Shown here: positions 16,655-25,717 of the stretch, piece after piece | Layout: the number at the start of each line of letters is the position of its first letter | Numbering within the stretch: the first letter of the stretch is position 1 | DNA from: Acinetobacter brisouisimilis | GTDB lineage: Bacteria > Pseudomonadota > Gammaproteobacteria > Pseudomonadales > Moraxellaceae | NCBI RefSeq assembly: GCF_000368265.1 | Contig: NZ_KB851219.1 | Location: 2,321,081-2,385,080 of the forward strand | Direction of reading: 5' to 3' | DNA length: 64,000 nt | The notes under the pieces: generated by a model | Told to the model about the DNA's origin: nothing | Seen by the model: only the letters and a program-made list of their open reading frames with translations | Databases searched by the model: none | Program-made: the position numbers and the translations under genes

Positions 16655-19204
16655 TTAAACCTGTGCTTCAACCATCGCGATACGATCCTGATCGCGTTCT
16701 GCGGCTTTCAATGGGCGAATCTGCCCACGCTCTGGGGTAAACTGAATGTGCGGGTCGCGTTGTTCATCGGCATTGATGAAGGTTTTGAAACGTTTACGCA
16801 CACTTGGATCTTCTACTGCTGTGCGCCATTCGTCCTGATAAGTCCCAATCACATGCGCCATGCGTTGTTCCAGTTCTGCTGCCAAGCAGAGTGAATCGTC
16901 CACAATCACCGCTTTCAAATAATCCAGACCGCCTTCAAGGTTGTCACGCCATACGCTGGTGCGTTGCAAACGGTCTGCGGTCTGGATGTAGAACATGAAG
17001 AAACGATCGATATAACGCACTAAAGTTTCGGTATCGAGATCGGCTGCCAGCAATTCGGCATGGCGAGGTTTCATGCCGCCATTGCCACAGACATACAGGT
17101 TCCAGCCTTTTTCAGTGGCAATCACGCCCACATCTTTGCCTTGTGCTTCGGCACATTCACGGGTACAGCCTGACACTGCCATTTTCAGTTTGTGTGGCGA
17201 GCGCAAACCCTTGTAGCGGTTTTCCAGTTGAATCGCCAAACCGACCGAATCATCTACGCCATAACGGCACCATGTACTGCCAACACAGGATTTCACCGTG
17301 CGTAAAGACTTGCCATAAGCATGCCCAGACTCAAAACCTGCGGCGATGAGTTCTTCCCAGATCAACGGCAATTCATGCAACTGTGCCCCAAACATATCCA
17401 CGCGCTGACCGCCCGTGATTTTGGTATACAGGTTGTATTTTTTGGCAATCTGACCGACAGCAATCAAGCCGTCTGGCGTCACTTCCCCACCTGCCATCCG
17501 CGGCACAACCGAGTAAGAACCATCTTTCTGGATGTTGCCCAAGTAATAGTCGTTGCTGTCTTGCAAGCCTGCATGACTTGGCTTTAGCACAAAGTCATTC
17601 CAGCAAGATGCTAAAATATTGGCCGTGGTTGGTTTACAAATGTCGCAGCCCAGACCTTGCCCGAACTGCTGAATCAGCTCATCAAAGCTTTTGATTTCAT
17701 GTACACGCACCAAGTGATACAACTCTTGGCGCGAGTAAGCAAAATGCTCGCAAAGATGGTTGTTGACCGTGACGCCTTGGCGTTGCAATTCGGCTTTGAG
17801 TACCTGTGTGACCAGTGGCGCACAGCCACCACATGCCGTTGCAGCTTTGGTACATTTTTTCAGTGCGCCAAGCGAAGTTGCACCATCACCAATGGCTTGG
17901 CACAGATCGGCTTTTGAGACGTTGTTACATGAACAAATGGTGGCGGTGTCTGGCAATAAATCTACCCCGCTGCCACCTGCTTTGACTGCCCCTTGACTAA
18001 AGCCTGGCATGATCAGGCTTTCAGGCTGCTCAGGTAGTGGCAAACCGTTGAGCATCATTTGCAGCAGTTCGCTGTACTCGGTGGCATCACCAACCAGCAC
18101 CGCACCCAAAACCTTGCTTTTGGCTTGGTCAACCACCAGTTTTTTATAGATCAGTGCATCTTCATCGGCATAGAAATAGCTGACTGCATTTGGGGTCATG
18201 GCATGGGCATCACCCACCGATGCCACATCGACACCCATCAGTTTGAGCTTGGTGCTCATGTCTGCACCCGCAAAGATCGGGGTGTCTTGTTGTTGCAGAT
18301 GCTTGGCGGCAATACGTGCCATGTCATAGCCGGGTGCAACCAGACCAAAGACTTTGTTATTCCACAGCGCACATTCACCAATTGCGTAAATGTGTTCGTC
18401 CGAAGTTTGGCAATAGTCGTTAATCACGATGCCGCCGCGCTCACCAACAGCCAAGTCGCTGCTGCGCGCCAGTTCATCGCGTGGGCGAATCCCTGCAGAG
18501 AACAACACGATGTCGGTTTCAAGCTGTGAACCATCGGCAAATTTCATCACATGGAAAGCATGTTCACCGTCTTCAATCGCTTGAGTGGTTTTTTGCGTAT
18601 GCACCTGTACGCCCAGATTTTCGATTTTACGGCGCAGCACTTTGCCACCCAAATCATCGATTTGTACCGCCATCAAACGTGGGGCAAACTCCACCACATG
18701 AGTTTGCAGGTTCAGGTCACGCAGCGCTTTGGCTGCTTCCAGACCCAACAGACCACCACCAATCACCACGCCCGATTTGGCATTCAGGCTTGCAGCGCGA
18801 ATGGCATCCAGGTCTTCAATGGTGCGGTACACAAAGCAGTTTTCGCGCTGGTTGCCCGGAATCGGTGGAACAAAGGCGTATGAACCTGTAGCTAAAACCA
18901 GTTTGTCATAAGCAATGACCTGTCCTGTTGCCGTGGTCACAGTCTGGTGATGACGATCAATGGCAATGGCTTTGGTATTCAAGTGTAAATCTATGCCATA
19001 GGCATCGGCAAAGTCTGCGCGGGCAAGAGATAAATCTTTGGCACTGCGTCCAGAAAAGTATTCGGTCAAATGTACGCGGTCGTAAGCTAAACGCGGTTCT
19101 TCGGCAATAATGGTGATTTCGAGGTCATCATTGTTATGTTCCAGCACACTTTCAATAAATTTGTGCCCAACCATTCCATGACCAATCATAACGAGTTTCA
19201 TCAT
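16655..19204 (-). CDS. nirB: NAD(P)H-dependent nitrite reductase large subunit
   Basis: Reduces nitrite to ammonium with six electrons from NAD(P)H in the cytoplasm. Domain order in 849 residues: FAD/NAD(P) oxidoreductase (1–400; VVIGGGLLGLEAAKAL), BFD-like [2Fe-2S] domain (about 420–475; CSCNNVS … CGGCAP), a ferredoxin-like half domain and a sirohaem/[4Fe-4S] domain. The last has the four cluster cysteines in SCVGSTWCRYG and AVSGCTRECAEAQ. The start ATG-ATG has AAGGA five bases upstream. It lies 33 bases after narK and 11 before the NirD fusion gene. Confidence 0.96.
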   Translation of the reverse strand: MMKLVMIGHGMVGHKFIESVLEHNNDDLEITIIAEEPRLAYDRVHLTEYFSGRSAKDLSLARADFADAYGIDLHLNTKAIAIDRHHQTVTTATGQVIAYDKLVLATGSYAFVPPIPGNQRENCFVYRTIEDLDAIRAASLNAKSGVVIGGGLLGLEAAKALRDLNLQTHVVEFAPRLMAVQIDDLGGKVLRRKIENLGVQVHTQKTTQAIEDGEHAFHVMKFADGSQLETDIVLFSAGIRPRDELARSSDLAVGERGGIVINDYCQTSDEHIYAIGECALWNNKVFGLVAPGYDMARIAAKHLQQQDTPIFAGADMSTKLKLMGVDVASVGDAHAMTPNAVSYFYADEDALIYKKLVVDQAKSKVLGAVLVGDATEYSELLQMMLNGLPLPEQPESLIMPGFSQGAVKAGGSGVDLLPDTATICSCNNVSKADLCQAIGDGATSLGALKKCTKAATACGGCAPLVTQVLKAELQRQGVTVNNHLCEHFAYSRQELYHLVRVHEIKSFDELIQQFGQGLGCDICKPTTANILASCWNDFVLKPSHAGLQDSNDYYLGNIQKDGSYSVVPRMAGGEVTPDGLIAVGQIAKKYNLYTKITGGQRVDMFGAQLHELPLIWEELIAAGFESGHAYGKSLRTVKSCVGSTWCRYGVDDSVGLAIQLENRYKGLRSPHKLKMAVSGCTRECAEAQGKDVGVIATEKGWNLYVCGNGGMKPRHAELLAADLDTETLVRYIDRFFMFYIQTADRLQRTSVWRDNLEGGLDYLKAVIVDDSLCLAAELEQRMAHVIGTYQDEWRTAVEDPSVRKRFKTFINADEQRDPHIQFTPERGQIRPLKAAERDQDRIAMVEAQV

Positions 19205-19237
19205 CGGCGTCCTTTAAAGTGATTTTGTCGGGTTGGA

Positions 19238-20578
19238 TTAAACAGCTTCGTTACGTTCAAGCAGAGCTTGTTCAAACAGTTGTTTTTCGCGGGCTTTATG
19301 TTCAGGCGAGAAGCGGATGAACAACACCACACAACCAATCACCACCACCATGATGCCGAGACTAAACAGGCAAGTTTGCAGGTCTGGCATGCTCTTGAAG
19401 ATAAAGCCTGCGGCAACAGCGCCGACGTTACCGCCTGCACCAATAATCCCTGCCACACCTCCTAAAGCTTTACGATCAATGAATGGCACAAGCGCATAAG
19501 TTGCTCCACAGGCCATGTGAGTGAATAAACCAAATAAAGTCATGCTCAGGATCGCCATCACAGGTGCATTCATTTGCGAGAACAGCATCAGGAACAGACC
19601 TTCACCCAAGATCATGAAAAACAGGATTTCGGTACGACCATCCAGACCCCGTTTTAGTGCCACTCTGTCTGAAATAATGCCGCCAAATGCACGGGCAAAT
19701 AACGCCAGCAAACCAAAAATCCCTGCTGCCATGCCTGCTTCTTTTAAGCCAAAATTGAATTTTTGCACGTAGTACATGGTCACTACGTTATGCATGAAGA
19801 TTTCAATACCAAAACATGCCGCGTAGCTGACAAATAGAATCCAGACGCGGTAGTTGCGAGACGCTTCCTGAATGATTGCCCAACCACCTTTTTTGGCATT
19901 TCCGACTTCAACACCTTGTTCACGTAGCGCTTTAAAATCGCCCATCGGACAGTCTTGAGTAAATTTCCAGTACAAAGCACCGACGATCAGCATCATTACC
20001 CCTGGAATCAGTAAGGCAATACGCCAGCCCATGCTTTGCTCAACGCCATACATCACAATTGCAGACAACAACAGTGGCATTAAGGCTTGGGTTGCGCCGC
20101 CACCTGCATTGCCCCAGCCTGCTGCGGCAGCATTGGCTGTTCCAACCACGTTCGGTGCAAACATAATGCTGGTGTGGTACTGGGTAATCACAAAACTTGC
20201 GCCAATCGCGCCAATCAGCAAACGGAAGAATAAAAACGATTCATAGCTGTTCGCGGTAGCTACCCCAAATACAGGTAAGCTGCCGAGAATGAGCAAGGTG
20301 GTGTAGGTTTTACGTGGGCCATATTTGTCGCACAGTGGGCCAACAATCAGGCGAACCAGAATGGTAATCGCCACTGCGGCAATATTAATGTTGGCAATCT
20401 GGTCTTTGGTGAGATGGAATTCGCCAGAAATCACGGGCATGAGGGGCGCGCAGGCAAACCAAGCAAAGAAACACACGAAAAATGCCAGCCAGCTCATGTG
20501 AAAAGCGCGCATGGCAGGTAGAGAAAAATTGAATAAACTGATTTTAGTGGCGGCTTTCGCCTCGAAATTTGTCGACAT
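19238..20578 (-). CDS. narK: Nitrate/nitrite transporter, NNP-family MFS
   Basis: Inner-membrane nitrate uptake carrier of 446 residues with about twelve membrane segments. It carries both glycine-rich nitrate signatures, AGWGNAGGGATQ (about residue 155) and GGVAGIIGAGGNVGA (about residue 380), plus the MFS loop motif GPLCDKYGPRKTY. The ATG at 20578 with GAGG seven bases upstream is preferred over an in-frame TTG at 20584. It is the first gene of the nitrate cluster and follows a leader and sigma-54 promoter described separately. It may be called nasA or nrtP in other genomes. Confidence 0.93.
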   Translation of the reverse strand: MSTNFEAKAATKISLFNFSLPAMRAFHMSWLAFFVCFFAWFACAPLMPVISGEFHLTKDQIANINIAAVAITILVRLIVGPLCDKYGPRKTYTTLLILGSLPVFGVATANSYESFLFFRLLIGAIGASFVITQYHTSIMFAPNVVGTANAAAAGWGNAGGGATQALMPLLLSAIVMYGVEQSMGWRIALLIPGVMMLIVGALYWKFTQDCPMGDFKALREQGVEVGNAKKGGWAIIQEASRNYRVWILFVSYAACFGIEIFMHNVVTMYYVQKFNFGLKEAGMAAGIFGLLALFARAFGGIISDRVALKRGLDGRTEILFFMILGEGLFLMLFSQMNAPVMAILSMTLFGLFTHMACGATYALVPFIDRKALGGVAGIIGAGGNVGAVAAGFIFKSMPDLQTCLFSLGIMVVVIGCVVLFIRFSPEHKAREKQLFEQALLERNEAV

Positions 20579-20653
20579 GACCAATCCTCGCGTACTGATA
20601 CGTTAATTACGTCTCCACCGAATGCACCCCATGCAGTCAGCAGAATTCATCAG

Positions 20654-20673
20654 AACGGACATCGTTGGCCGTT
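20654..20673 (-). promoter_or_regulatory. ANTAR-type leader hairpin P2
   Basis: In the narK leader RNA, AACGG and CCGUU pair; a C–G pair beyond a C·U mismatch closes the hexaloop AACGAU. ANTAR proteins such as NasT recognise pairs of hairpins with six-base loops having A at position 1 and G at position 4, and this loop fits. It lies 14 bases after hairpin P1. Confidence 0.55.
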
Positions 20674-20687
20674 ATATTGGGTATAAA

Positions 20688-20710
20688 GGCGATCATCTTT
20701 GATCTATGCC
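20688..20710 (-). promoter_or_regulatory. ANTAR-type leader hairpin P1
   Basis: GAUC–AAAGAU–GAUC forms a hexaloop hairpin with A1 and G4 in the loop, and GGC/GCC can extend the stem across a 3-base bulge. It begins within a base or two of the transcription start predicted from the sigma-54 promoter. With P2 it makes the two-hairpin ANTAR signature expected upstream of a NasT-controlled operon. I see no strong terminator between P2 and the start codon. Confidence 0.55.
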
Positions 20711-20719
20711 CTAGATCTT

Positions 20720-20736
20720 AGCAAATCTCATGCCAA
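20720..20736 (-). promoter_or_regulatory. Sigma-54 promoter of the narK–modC nitrate cluster
   Basis: TTGGCATGAGATTTGCT matches the -24/-12 consensus (TTGGCAC, ten bases between GG and GC, TTGC). The predicted start is near 20709, leaving a leader of about 130 bases before the narK ATG. Sigma-54 control by nitrogen limitation is normal for nas operons. Confidence 0.75.
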
Positions 20737-20802
20737 CTCTTTAAACAGCTTATTTTTGAATAGATAAAGATCAATTTATGTTTTTATGATGGACTGCTTG
20801 TA

Positions 20803-20819
20803 TGTGCTTTTTTTGCACA
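20803..20819. promoter_or_regulatory. NtrC-like enhancer dyad 1
   Basis: TGTGC-N7-GCACA, a 17-bp dyad with the size and TGC…GCA outline of NtrC sites, centred about 102 bases upstream of the predicted start. Confidence 0.5.
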
Positions 20820-20829
20820 CTTTATGCAC

Positions 20830-20846
20830 TGCACCACAAAAACGCA
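20830..20846. promoter_or_regulatory. NtrC-like enhancer dyad 2
   Basis: Read on the minus strand this is TGCGTTTTTGTGGTGCA: the right half GGTGCA is a perfect NtrC half-site and the left half keeps TGC. It is 27 bp from dyad 1, about 129 bases upstream of the predicted start. No gene was found elsewhere in the 20.58–21.09 kb divergent region. Confidence 0.45.
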
Positions 20847-21088
20847 CTAAATCTAGGCGTAAGTGGTGAGGTTGCACAGCAGCATCGCACTGGCTCGCAT
20901 TCTATTTATTATTTTGTTTTATTGGAGTTTTTCGTTATATCTTGCACTTTTAGGTAATCAAGGCTCGAAATTTTAGCGTTGTATTCGATGCCAAACGCAT
21001 GGCAAGATCAAGCCGTATGGCACCGATTTTGCTTGGACATGATCAAATTGCCCACTACCCCGTCAAGCCAACCTTTGAGCTAGCCACT

Positions 21089-21682
21089 ATGTCGACATCC
21101 AAACTCAAAATCGCCTTGATCGACGATGATGAATTTCGTGCAAGCTATTTGCAGCACTGCCTGACTGAACATGATTTTGAGGTAGTGGCATGCCTGCTGA
21201 TTAAAGACATTCAGCCGCAAGATTTACAAGCATTGTATGCCGATGTGATTTTGCTCGACATGGATCACCCGCAGCGCGATATTATTGAAGCTTTTGTCAA
21301 TCACTGTAATTTGCCGACAGTACTGTTTACCAAAAACAATAACCGTGACACGATTAAGCATGCCATTCAGGCAGGAGTTACGGCCTATATTGTCGATGGA
21401 GTCGACCCTGCACGTCTCGACACGGTGCTGGAAATTGCCATTGAACAATATAAAAAACATCAGCAACTTGAAAGTGACCTGAAAGAAACCAAGCTGCGTC
21501 TGGCTGATCGTAAAGACATTGAAAAAGCCAAAAACATGATGATGCAACTGCAACAGCTCACTGAAGAAGAAGCCTTTCGCCTGCTGCGTAAAAATGCCAT
21601 GAATGCCCGAATTTCCATGGGTGATCTGGCCCGCCAACTGATTCAGGCGCAGCAACTGCTCAACCAGACTTTTAAGGATTAA
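21089..21682 (+). CDS. nasT: ANTAR-domain response regulator NasT
   Basis: RNA-binding antiterminator that turns on nitrate assimilation genes in response to nitrate/nitrite. Residues 5–125 form a receiver-like domain (ALIDDDEF, VILLDMDHPQRD). Residues 135–195 are an ANTAR domain (DRKDIEKAKNMMMQ … EEEAFRLLRKNAM … ISMGDLARQLI). The start at 21089 begins MSTSKLKIALIDDDE, as NasT proteins do; 30 codons further upstream in frame lack family similarity. NasS follows after four bases, so the pair is co-transcribed. The likely RNA target is the two-hairpin leader across the divergent region. Confidence 0.92.
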   Translation: MSTSKLKIALIDDDEFRASYLQHCLTEHDFEVVACLLIKDIQPQDLQALYADVILLDMDHPQRDIIEAFVNHCNLPTVLFTKNNNRDTIKHAIQAGVTAYIVDGVDPARLDTVLEIAIEQYKKHQQLESDLKETKLRLADRKDIEKAKNMMMQLQQLTEEEAFRLLRKNAMNARISMGDLARQLIQAQQLLNQTFKD

Positions 21683-21686
21683 CGGC

Positions 21687-22664
21687 ATGAAGATCGAAAA
21701 AACTCATCTGCACATCGGCTACATTCCTTTACTGGATGCGGTTGCCATACTTTGGGCCAAACACAAAGGTTTTTTTGAGCAGGTTGGACTCGAGGTCACA
21801 CTGGTCAGGGAAGCTTCGTGGGCAAGTCTGCGTGACCGACTGGCATTTGGCATTTTAGATGCCGCGCACTGCCTATCAGCCATGTTGCCTGCGGCACAGG
21901 CAGGCACGGATCAGGTCGGAATTCCTTTTAAAACCTCGCTGGTTCTCAGTCAAAATGCAACATTCATCAGCCTGAGCCAGAAGCTGTGCTATGAACTGGG
22001 CATCAATGCTCAGGACTCTGCCAGCCAGACTGCCCATAAACTGGCCACGATTTTACCCGAACGTCAGATTCGTCTGGCGCAAGTGTTTGGGCACTCACTG
22101 CATCATTATTGTTTACGCGAATGGCTGGCGCTTGCCGACAGCCATCTCGCCAAGGAAATTAAATTACTAACCCTGCCACCGCCCTACATGGTCGAAGCAA
22201 TCTCCACGGGTCTGATTGACGGTTTTTGTGTGGGTGAACCGTGGAATACCCAAGGTGAAATCTTGGGTAAAAGCCAGATTGTTGCATCTGGACTGGATAT
22301 TGTGCCTGACGTTGCCGACAAGGTTCTGGCAGTGACCGAAGAATGGGCAAAACGCCACCCTGAAGCCTTGCTGGCGTTGGGTACAGCGTTACGGTTGGCG
22401 CAGCAAGACATTCAGCAACTGCAAAATTTTGCCGAGCTGTGGCAAATGCTGATTCATTATGAAATCATACAGTTCCCTTGCTCACCCGATACCCACGTCA
22501 AGCGTTATCATGCCATTGTGCATATTATTCAGAACTATGTGACCCATTCGGCAGCACCCAAACTCTCAGATTTTGTCTGGCTCACCAATCAGATGAACCA
22601 GTGGGATCAGTTGGGATTAAGTGAAGCCCAAATTCAGCGCATTAGTCAGGCATGTATCATTTAG
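21687..22664 (+). CDS. nasS: Nitrate/nitrite sensor NasS (NrtA/CmpA-like binding protein)
   Basis: A 325-residue protein related to nitrate-binding proteins of ABC transporters (LHIGYIPLLDAVAILWAKHK … ISTGLIDGFCVGEPWN) but starting directly with the binding fold and no signal peptide, so it is cytoplasmic. Known NasS proteins bind NasT and release it when nitrate or nitrite is bound. It follows nasT by four bases and converges with sfnR, with a 24-base gap. No ABC permease genes accompany it, which supports a sensor role over transport. Confidence 0.9.
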   Translation: MKIEKTHLHIGYIPLLDAVAILWAKHKGFFEQVGLEVTLVREASWASLRDRLAFGILDAAHCLSAMLPAAQAGTDQVGIPFKTSLVLSQNATFISLSQKLCYELGINAQDSASQTAHKLATILPERQIRLAQVFGHSLHHYCLREWLALADSHLAKEIKLLTLPPPYMVEAISTGLIDGFCVGEPWNTQGEILGKSQIVASGLDIVPDVADKVLAVTEEWAKRHPEALLALGTALRLAQQDIQQLQNFAELWQMLIHYEIIQFPCSPDTHVKRYHAIVHIIQNYVTHSAAPKLSDFVWLTNQMNQWDQLGLSEAQIQRISQACII

Positions 22665-22688
22665 GCTCAAGTCGATTGCTGTGCAGTG

Positions 22689-23786
22689 TCATGAATACAC
22701 CCGCGCAGCAACGCTCGGCAGGCTTTTTTGTTGCTGTTCACGGCGGCGCTCACTCGGTTTGAGTAAACCATGTTTAAGTAGGCGTGCCCGAACAATATTA
22801 CGGCTGATGCCCAATAACTTCGCGGTATGCATCTGATTTTTATGACAATAAGCATAGGCAGCTTGGGTAATCTCGGCTTCGAGCTGCTCATCCAGATTGT
22901 CCAGTCCCTGTTCAAACCAGTGCAATAAAACTTGCTGCAAGGTGGATGTGGTTGGCAAATGGCTGACCAATCCCGATGCTTGTGGGCAACCACTCAGTTG
23001 CAAATCTTCAGGTTGAATCAATGCCTGCCGACACACCAACAACGCCCGATGAATGGCATTTTCCAGTTCGCGAATATTGCCAGGCCATGCATACGTCAGT
23101 AACGCTGTCTGTGCTGCCTGACTCAACTGCGCAGTTGCATAGTTAAGTTGCTGACAATAGTCCTGAATAAAATGCTGTGCCAAAGGCAAAATATCGCCCT
23201 GACGCTGGCGTAGCGGCTTCAGCCGTACACTGGCAACATTCAGCCGATAGTACAAATCTTCACGGAACTTACCCGCAGCTACAGCCTGTTGCAGATCAAC
23301 ATTGGTGGCGGCAATTACGCGCAAACTCACCTGTCTGGTTTGCCGTGAACCCAAACGCACCACCTGATTTTCTTGCAGCACGCGCAGTAACTTGACCTGT
23401 ATGGCTAAAGACAAATCACCAATTTCGTCCAGAAAAATCGTGCCGCCATGCGCTGCTTCGAACCAGCCTGCCCGCGCTTCATGTGCGCCTGTAAATGCGC
23501 CTTTTTCATGTCCAAACAGCTCGCTTTCCGCCAGACTTTCCGAAAATGCCCCACAATTCACCGCAATAAAAGCCTGATCACGGCGCTCACTCAGCTCATG
23601 AATCTGCCGTGCAATCAACTCCTTACCTGTGCCTGTTTCGCCCATAATCAGCACAGTCGCCTGACTCGGTGCAATCGCCTGAACATAATCCAGCAATTGT
23701 TGTGACTGCGGATCTTCAAACACCATCGCACTTGCTCGCACAGAATGCAGCAATTCACGGGAATGAGGATGTTTGACAACAGACAT
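22689..23786 (-). CDS. sfnR: Sigma-54-dependent activator SfnR
   Basis: A 365-residue enhancer-binding protein with almost no N-terminal sensor domain. The AAA+ core has Walker A GETGTGKE, the sigma-54 contact GAFTGA, Walker [13 protein letters not shown] and [10 protein letters not shown]. The C-terminus (about 315–345) is a Fis-like helix-turn-helix with a basic tail. This plan matches SfnR, which activates sulfone-use genes during sulfate limitation and is itself controlled at the level of expression. ATG at 23786 has GGAG six bases upstream. It is divergent from a SfnB-type gene whose promoter has sigma-54 and dyad elements, the likely binding sites. The SfnR name over another activator rests on context. 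Confidence 0.85.
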   Translation of the reverse strand: MSVVKHPHSRELLHSVRASAMVFEDPQSQQLLDYVQAIAPSQATVLIMGETGTGKELIARQIHELSERRDQAFIAVNCGAFSESLAESELFGHEKGAFTGAHEARAGWFEAAHGGTIFLDEIGDLSLAIQVKLLRVLQENQVVRLGSRQTRQVSLRVIAATNVDLQQAVAAGKFREDLYYRLNVASVRLKPLRQRQGDILPLAQHFIQDYCQQLNYATAQLSQAAQTALLTYAWPGNIRELENAIHRALLVCRQALIQPEDLQLSGCPQASGLVSHLPTTSTLQQVLLHWFEQGLDNLDEQLEAEITQAAYAYCHKNQMHTAKLLGISRNIVRARLLKHGLLKPSERRREQQQKSLPSVAARVYS

Positions 23787-23896
23787 GGTAACTCCAAACA
23801 GGCACTGGACAATCAAAGCCTTACTTTAAGTGAGGCAGATAAATCACATCCAATCATAATTTTTTGAATCTTTATTCTTTTTACAGATAACGTATC

Positions 23897-23912
23897 TGTT
23901 GCATTAGCAACA
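23897..23912. promoter_or_regulatory. Predicted SfnR enhancer site 1
   Basis: TGTTGC-ATTA-GCAACA, a perfect 16-bp dyad about 117 bases upstream of the predicted start of the sfnB-type gene at 24142. The same dyad recurs at 27096–27111. Confidence 0.6.
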
Positions 23913-23925
23913 CGGTCACAGTAAC

Positions 23926-23941
23926 TGTTGTCTAAGCAACA
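23926..23941. promoter_or_regulatory. Predicted SfnR enhancer site 2
   Basis: TGTTG-TCTAA-GCAACA, the same dyad with one altered arm base, 29 bp from site 1 and about 88 bases upstream of the predicted start. Confidence 0.55.
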
Positions 23942-23993
23942 CTATTTCTTAATTCAAGAAAACACAAACCGTTGAAAATTAATTTATTTTTAT

Positions 23994-24010
23994 TTGGCAT
24001 GCTCTTTGTA
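23994..24010 (+). promoter_or_regulatory. Sigma-54-like promoter of the first sfnB-type gene
   Basis: TTGGCATGCTCTTTGTA has a full -24 element and correct spacing. The -12 element is GT instead of GC, so it may be weak. Predicted start near 24021, leaving about 120 bases of untranslated leader in which I see nothing else. Confidence 0.55.
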
Positions 24011-24141
24011 ATACCCAGTACTTTTACTATTGACCCAACCAAGTCAGTGCATTGCTTAAAAAAGCAACTTGCCTGCTCGCCCTAAGCCCTTTATGGTAAG
24101 CAATCACACGGATGCCCTGCTTGGCTGTATGGAATTAAATC

Positions 24142-25338
24142 ATGTCGATCAACCTGCCCGATTTTTCTACGCTACTTAACCCTGAAATACAACAACAAAC
24201 CCAACACCTTGCCGATGCTTTTGCGGAAACGGCGGTACAACGTGACCGTGACGGCGGCTCACCGTTGGTACAGCGCCAACTGATTCGTGAAAGTGGCTTG
24301 CTGGCACTGTCGATTCCGAAAAATTTGGGCGGATTAGATGGTAACTGGTTCGATGTCATGAACAGCGTGCGGATTTTGGCACAGGTGGATAACTCACTAG
24401 CACATGTCTTTGGTTTTCATCATTTATTGTTGGCAACGGTGCGACTATTTGCCCGCGCTGAACAATGGCAAAACTGGTTTCAACAGACTGCAAGCCAACA
24501 ACTGTTTTGGGGCAATACCCTAAACCCGCTAGATCAACGTACCGTGGTGCATCAGCAGGATGGGATCTATTTATTTTCAGGGCAAAAAAGCTTCTGCTCA
24601 GGTGCCATTGATTCCGACATGCTGGTGGCATCAGGGATTGATCAAGGCTCAGGGAAACTGTTGCTTGCTGCGATTCCAACGGCACGCGAAGGCATTGAAC
24701 TGCATCATGACTGGGACAATATGGGGCAACGCCAAACCGACAGTGGCAGTGCCACTTTTCGCCATGTACGCGTTGAGCAACATGAGCTACTACTCGAACC
24801 TGGCCCACTCAGTACACCATTTGCTTGCCTGCGCCCTTTGATTGCCCAACTGACTTTTGTCAATATGTTTTTGGGCGTTGCCGAAGGAGCTTTTGCCGAA
24901 GCCAAACAATACACCCAAGCGCAAAGCCGAGCATGGTTTTTGTCTGGGGTGGAACGCGCTGACCAAGACCCGTATATCTTGCGACATTATGGCGAGTTCT
25001 GGTTACAACTGGAGTCGGTGCGTGCGTTAAACCAGCAGGCGATTTTACAGTTACAGCACGCATGGCAGATTGGTGAAGCTCTGACCGCTGAGCAACGTGG
25101 ACAAGTGGCGATTGCGGTTGCTACCGCGAAAGTAGCAGCGAGCCGCGTCAGTCTGGATATTAGCAATCGTATGTTTGAAGTGACAGGCGCACGCGCCACT
25201 CAGGCGGCGCTACGTCTCGACCGTTTCTGGCGTAATGTGCGCACGCAAACGCTACATGACCCTGTGGATTATAAAATCAAGGAACTGGGAGAATGGGCGC
25301 TCAATGCCGAGTTTCCTCAGCCAAGTTTTTATAGTTAA
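24142..25338 (+). CDS. SfnB-type flavin-dependent oxidoreductase (acyl-CoA dehydrogenase/DszC superfamily), copy 1
   Basis: A 398-residue protein with the acyl-CoA dehydrogenase fold of SfnB and DszC: N-terminal helical domain (1–110), a middle beta domain with FSGQKSFCSGAIDSD and WDNMGQRQTDSGSATF (about 145–220), and a C-terminal helical domain ending ATQAALRLDRFWRNVRTQTLHDPVDYK. Family members are reduced-flavin monooxygenases or sulfur-use enzymes; the reaction here is not known. It is divergent from sfnR, with a sigma-54 promoter and two dyads, so it is probably induced on sulfate limitation. It is the shortest and most diverged of the four paralogues. Confidence 0.8.
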   Translation: MSINLPDFSTLLNPEIQQQTQHLADAFAETAVQRDRDGGSPLVQRQLIRESGLLALSIPKNLGGLDGNWFDVMNSVRILAQVDNSLAHVFGFHHLLLATVRLFARAEQWQNWFQQTASQQLFWGNTLNPLDQRTVVHQQDGIYLFSGQKSFCSGAIDSDMLVASGIDQGSGKLLLAAIPTAREGIELHHDWDNMGQRQTDSGSATFRHVRVEQHELLLEPGPLSTPFACLRPLIAQLTFVNMFLGVAEGAFAEAKQYTQAQSRAWFLSGVERADQDPYILRHYGEFWLQLESVRALNQQAILQLQHAWQIGEALTAEQRGQVAIAVATAKVAASRVSLDISNRMFEVTGARATQAALRLDRFWRNVRTQTLHDPVDYKIKELGEWALNAEFPQPSFYS

Positions 25339-25352
25339 GCTGAGTGAGATCA

Positions 25353-25530
25353 CGATATTCTCAAAAATTGGAGAAATGAAAATATCATCTACAACGGTTT
25401 GAGCCAGAACAATATTTTTAAGATGCTATTTTTAGATTTTTAGCAAAAGATGATCTTGAGCGAGTTTTGCAATGCGCTGCGCAAGTGGGTTGCCCTTGTG
25501 CAGCGATGCCCCTCAGGTCAAACCTGAACC
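25353..25530. repeat. Dispersed intergenic repeat, copy 2 (inverted)
   Basis: Shares ordered blocks with the reverse complement of the repeat at 2921–3130, including GCGAGTTTTGCA and CAAGTGGGTTGCCCTTG. It fills most of the gap between the two convergent sfnB-type genes; the rest of the gap (25531–25680) shows nothing recognisable. Confidence 0.5.
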
Positions 25531-25681
25531 CAATTAAAATATAGTTCAATCGAAGCACAAGACATCGCAGATGAATTCTAAAACAGAAGTCAAAATGTTA
25601 AGGCTCATCTTCCTGATTTATTTTTAAATGCTTCAGTCGGTTTTTACCAAATCGGCATTTTTTTAATTCCCGTGACTAAAA

Positions 25682-25709
25682 ACAGGATCAGCCAAATGAC
25701 TGATCCTGT
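25682..25709 (-). terminator. Intrinsic terminator of the second sfnB-type gene
   Basis: ACAGGATCAG and CTGATCCTGT pair over ten bases around an 8-base loop. On the minus strand the stem is followed by UUUUU, nine bases past the stop at 25718. Confidence 0.85.
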
Positions 25710-25717
25710 CACAGCGT

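Noticed and set aside
18059..18529. Long plus-strand open frame inside nirB
   Set aside because: Antisense shadow of the nirB FAD domain; no start signal or protein features of its own.
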